A stretch of 64,000 nt of DNA from JAEUTH01 sp039931675 (GTDB taxonomy: Bacteria; Bacteroidota; Bacteroidia; AKYH767-A; OLB10): assembly GCA_039931675.1 (NCBI GenBank), contig JBDTRM010000169.1, positions 11,324 through 75,323 on the forward strand, read 5' to 3'. Position 1 is the stretch's first letter. Each line of letters opens with the position of its first letter. The translations under genes and the position numbers were made by a program. The notes under the pieces were generated by a model. The model worked only from the letters and a program-made list of their open reading frames with translations. It searched no databases and was not told the DNA's origin. Shown here one piece after another: positions 62,226 to 64,000 of this stretch.

Positions 62226-62226
62226 G

Positions 62227-62496
62227 ATGGCAAAAGAATCAATGAAAGCCCGCGAGGTAAAGCGTCAGCGCATGGTTGCGAAATATGCAGTTAAACGCGC
62301 AGCTTTAAAGAAAGCGGGAGACTGGGCTGCCTTACAGGCACTACCTAAAAACTCATCACCGGTTCGTTTACACAACCGTTGCAGGTTAACAGGACGCCCG
62401 AGAGGTTACATACGCCAGTTCGGCATTTCACGTATTGTCTTCCGCCAGATGGCATTAGAAGGCAAAATAGCCGGGGTTACAAAAGCATCATGGTAA
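62227..62496 (+). CDS. rpsN: 30S ribosomal protein S14 (zinc-independent form)
   Basis: S14, 89 residues, in the 30S head. It has the NRCRLTGRPRGYIRQFGISR block and ends GKIAGVTKASW. It lacks the CxxC..CxxC zinc motif, so it is the C-minus form. One base separates it from rplE; an 87-nt gap precedes rpsH. Confidence 0.97.
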   Translation: MAKESMKAREVKRQRMVAKYAVKRAALKKAGDWAALQALPKNSSPVRLHNRCRLTGRPRGYIRQFGISRIVFRQMALEGKIAGVTKASW

Positions 62497-62583
62497 ATAA
62501 AGTTTACATCAAAATTTCAGGCAGTTTGGATATCGGTTTGAAAAAGTAAACTTCAATTATAAATTAAAATACAAACAAAAGAA

Positions 62584-62982
62584 ATGACAGATCCGATAGC
62601 AGATTATTTAACAAGAGTAAGAAATGCGATTAAAGCAAATCATCGCATTGTTGAAATTCCTTCTTCAAAACTGAAAAAGGAAATCACCAAAATTTTATTT
62701 GAAAAAGGTTATATCTCAAATTATAAATTTGAAGATTCAGAAAACAAGCAAGGCTCTATAAAAGTTGCATTGAAATACAATGCTGTTTCAAAGGAACCTG
62801 CTATCCGTTCACTTCAGAGAGCAAGCCGCCCGGGATTGCGTAAATATACCAATCATGAGGAAATGCCTCGCGTGCTTAATGGTCTTGGGATTGCCATTAT
62901 CTCTACTTCAAAAGGTGTGATGTCTGATAAAGAAGCCCGCACTGCAAATGTTGGCGGTGAAGTAATTTGTTATGTTTATTAA
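62584..62982 (+). CDS. rpsH: 30S ribosomal protein S8
   Basis: S8, 132 residues, a central 16S-binding protein, and in E. coli the repressor of the spc operon. Blocks: MTDPIADYLTRVRNAIKANH, RASRPGLRKYTNHEEMPRVL and the conserved end GLGIAIISTSKGVMSDKEAR. Complete. Confidence 0.98.
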   Translation: MTDPIADYLTRVRNAIKANHRIVEIPSSKLKKEITKILFEKGYISNYKFEDSENKQGSIKVALKYNAVSKEPAIRSLQRASRPGLRKYTNHEEMPRVLNGLGIAIISTSKGVMSDKEARTANVGGEVICYVY

Positions 62983-63001
62983 TCAGTAAAAAAAGAAAAA
63001 G

Positions 63002-63556
63002 ATGTCACGCGTAGGAAAACTTCCGATTTCGGTTCCAAAAGGAATCACTATAAATGTTGATGGTACTCTTGTTACTGTAAAAGGTCCAAAGGGAACTTCT
63101 ACTCAAAAGATAGATGACGGAATATCCGTTAATATTGAAGATGGTACAGTTACACTTAGCCGTGCAACAGAACAAAAACGTCACAAAGCAATGCATGGTT
63201 TATACCGTGCGTTAATTGCAAATATGATTAAAGGTTGTTCTGAAGGTTTTAAAATTGAACAAGAATTAGTAGGTGTAGGTTATCGAGCAACCAACAATGG
63301 AAATTTATTGGATTTGGTTTTAGGATATTCTCACCACGTAATTTTTGATTTGCCTTCAGAAATTAAAGTTGCAACAGCACAGGCAAGAGGAGCAAATCCA
63401 ATCATCACTCTTGAAAGTCATGATAAACAATTGCTCGGAGCTGTAGCTGCAAAGATTCGTTCGTTGAGAACACCAGAGCCATACAAAGGAAAAGGTGTGA
63501 AGTTCGTAGGTGAAGTATTGAGACGTAAAGCAGGTAAGTCAGCAGCTAAGAAATAA
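63002..63556 (+). CDS. rplF: 50S ribosomal protein L6
   Basis: L6, 184 residues, two duplicated domains near the sarcin-ricin loop. Blocks: MSRVGKLPISVPKGITINVD, VKGPKGTSTQ, and the C-terminal PEPYKGKGVKFVGEVLRRKA with KAGKSA. Complete. Confidence 0.98.
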   Translation: MSRVGKLPISVPKGITINVDGTLVTVKGPKGTSTQKIDDGISVNIEDGTVTLSRATEQKRHKAMHGLYRALIANMIKGCSEGFKIEQELVGVGYRATNNGNLLDLVLGYSHHVIFDLPSEIKVATAQARGANPIITLESHDKQLLGAVAAKIRSLRTPEPYKGKGVKFVGEVLRRKAGKSAAKK

Positions 63557-63649
63557 TTAAGATTTAATCCGAAATAAGTATTCGGTATCAAAATATAAAA
63601 ATTGGTGTTTTAAGAGTTACATACATAAGCACCGCAACAGAAAAATAAA

Positions 63650-63997
63650 ATGCAATTAAGAAAAACATTAAGAAGGGATGCAATTCGCAAGCGAATTCGC
63701 AAGCAGCTTGCAGGAAATGCTGTTCGTCCCCGTCTTTCGGTTTACCGCAGCAATAAAGCAATTTATGCCCAGGTAATTGATGATATTAAAGGACACACAA
63801 TTGTAGCTGCATCATCTCGCGCATTAACGGAAAAAGTAAATAAAGTAGCTGCTGCTGAAAAAGTGGGAAAAGAAATTGCAGAGAAAGCAATGGCAGCAGG
63901 AATAACAGAAGTAGTATTTGATCGTGGCGGTTACCTTTATCACGGACGAGTTAAATCATTAGCAGACGGTGCACGCAGTGCAGGGTTAAAATTCTAA
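63650..63997 (+). CDS. rplR: 50S ribosomal protein L18
   Basis: L18, 115 residues, which binds 5S rRNA with L5. Blocks: RRDAIRKRIRKQLAGNAVRP, RLSVYRSNKAIYAQVIDD and the conserved end FDRGGYLYHGRVKSLADGAR. The TAA at 63995-63997 makes it complete at the window edge; rpsE is expected next. Confidence 0.97.
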   Translation: MQLRKTLRRDAIRKRIRKQLAGNAVRPRLSVYRSNKAIYAQVIDDIKGHTIVAASSRALTEKVNKVAAAEKVGKEIAEKAMAAGITEVVFDRGGYLYHGRVKSLADGARSAGLKF

Positions 63998-64000
63998 AAA

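Overview
The window comes from an AT-rich member of the Bacteroidota, probably an uncultured relative of the Chitinophagales, Sphingobacteriales or Flavobacteriales. The evidence is T9SS-type C-terminal sorting domains, many Bacteroidota-style lipoproteins, a fused E1 alpha/beta 2-oxoacid dehydrogenase, LytS/LytTR signalling, promoters of the TTG-N19-TAnnTTTG type (clearest before rpsL), weak Shine-Dalgarno sequences, and the gene order rpsL-rpsG-fusA-rpsJ-rplC. No tRNA, rRNA, integrase, transposase or CRISPR array was seen.

Region 1 (1-13.2 kb) is mostly ordinary chromosome: the end of a short-chain dehydrogenase, an L,D-transpeptidase, a TPR lipoprotein, a TMTC-like membrane protein, a T9SS cargo protein, two small lipoproteins, an M13 zinc metallopeptidase, a 40-residue FeoB-associated-type membrane peptide, the fused E1 enzyme, a YiiX-like papain-fold hydrolase, a DUF3592-like protein and a histidine phosphatase. 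Hairpin terminators punctuate it. A DUF1186/SEC-C protein (13.7-15.4 kb) follows, bracketed by two related intergenic repeats.

Region 2 (15.8-27.5 kb) is the most unusual part. It holds a small HTH protein, a membrane TPR-like protein, an M15 peptidase, a membrane-anchored trypsin-like protease, two large exported proteins with barrel-like ends, a two-TM protein and a secreted protein carrying what read as tandem prokaryotic YEATS domains. Three transcription units here share a 34-nt leader element (27 of 34 positions identical) placed 16-22 nt before the start codon, which can be drawn as an H-type pseudoknot. The leaders precede the M15 peptidase, the trypsin/exported-protein/YEATS cluster, and a lipoprotein/exported-protein pair. 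This is the best candidate for an undescribed envelope system with a common post-transcriptional control. The gaps also hold a 42-bp tandem repeat, a repeated 21-mer, a (GA)12 tract and a broken hsdM remnant.

Region 3 (27.8-38.1 kb) is a compact six-gene defence-type operon: a small unknown protein, an SNF2-family helicase, type III Mod and Res, a HipA_2-like kinase and a DUF3037 protein. Region 4 (38.3-46.7 kb) carries a tandem pair of paralogues of unknown function with a membrane protein, an alpha-oxoamine synthase gene broken by an exact 76-bp tandem duplication, a LytS/LytTR two-component pair and a T9SS-like protein with a peptidase S74 chaperone domain. Region 5 (46.7-51.5 kb) contains hypothetical proteins and a YegS-type lipid kinase.

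Region 6 (51.8-64 kb) is the str/S10/spc ribosomal operon from rpsL to rplR, with intergenic repeats between several cistrons and an RGG-rich tail on ribosomal protein S3.
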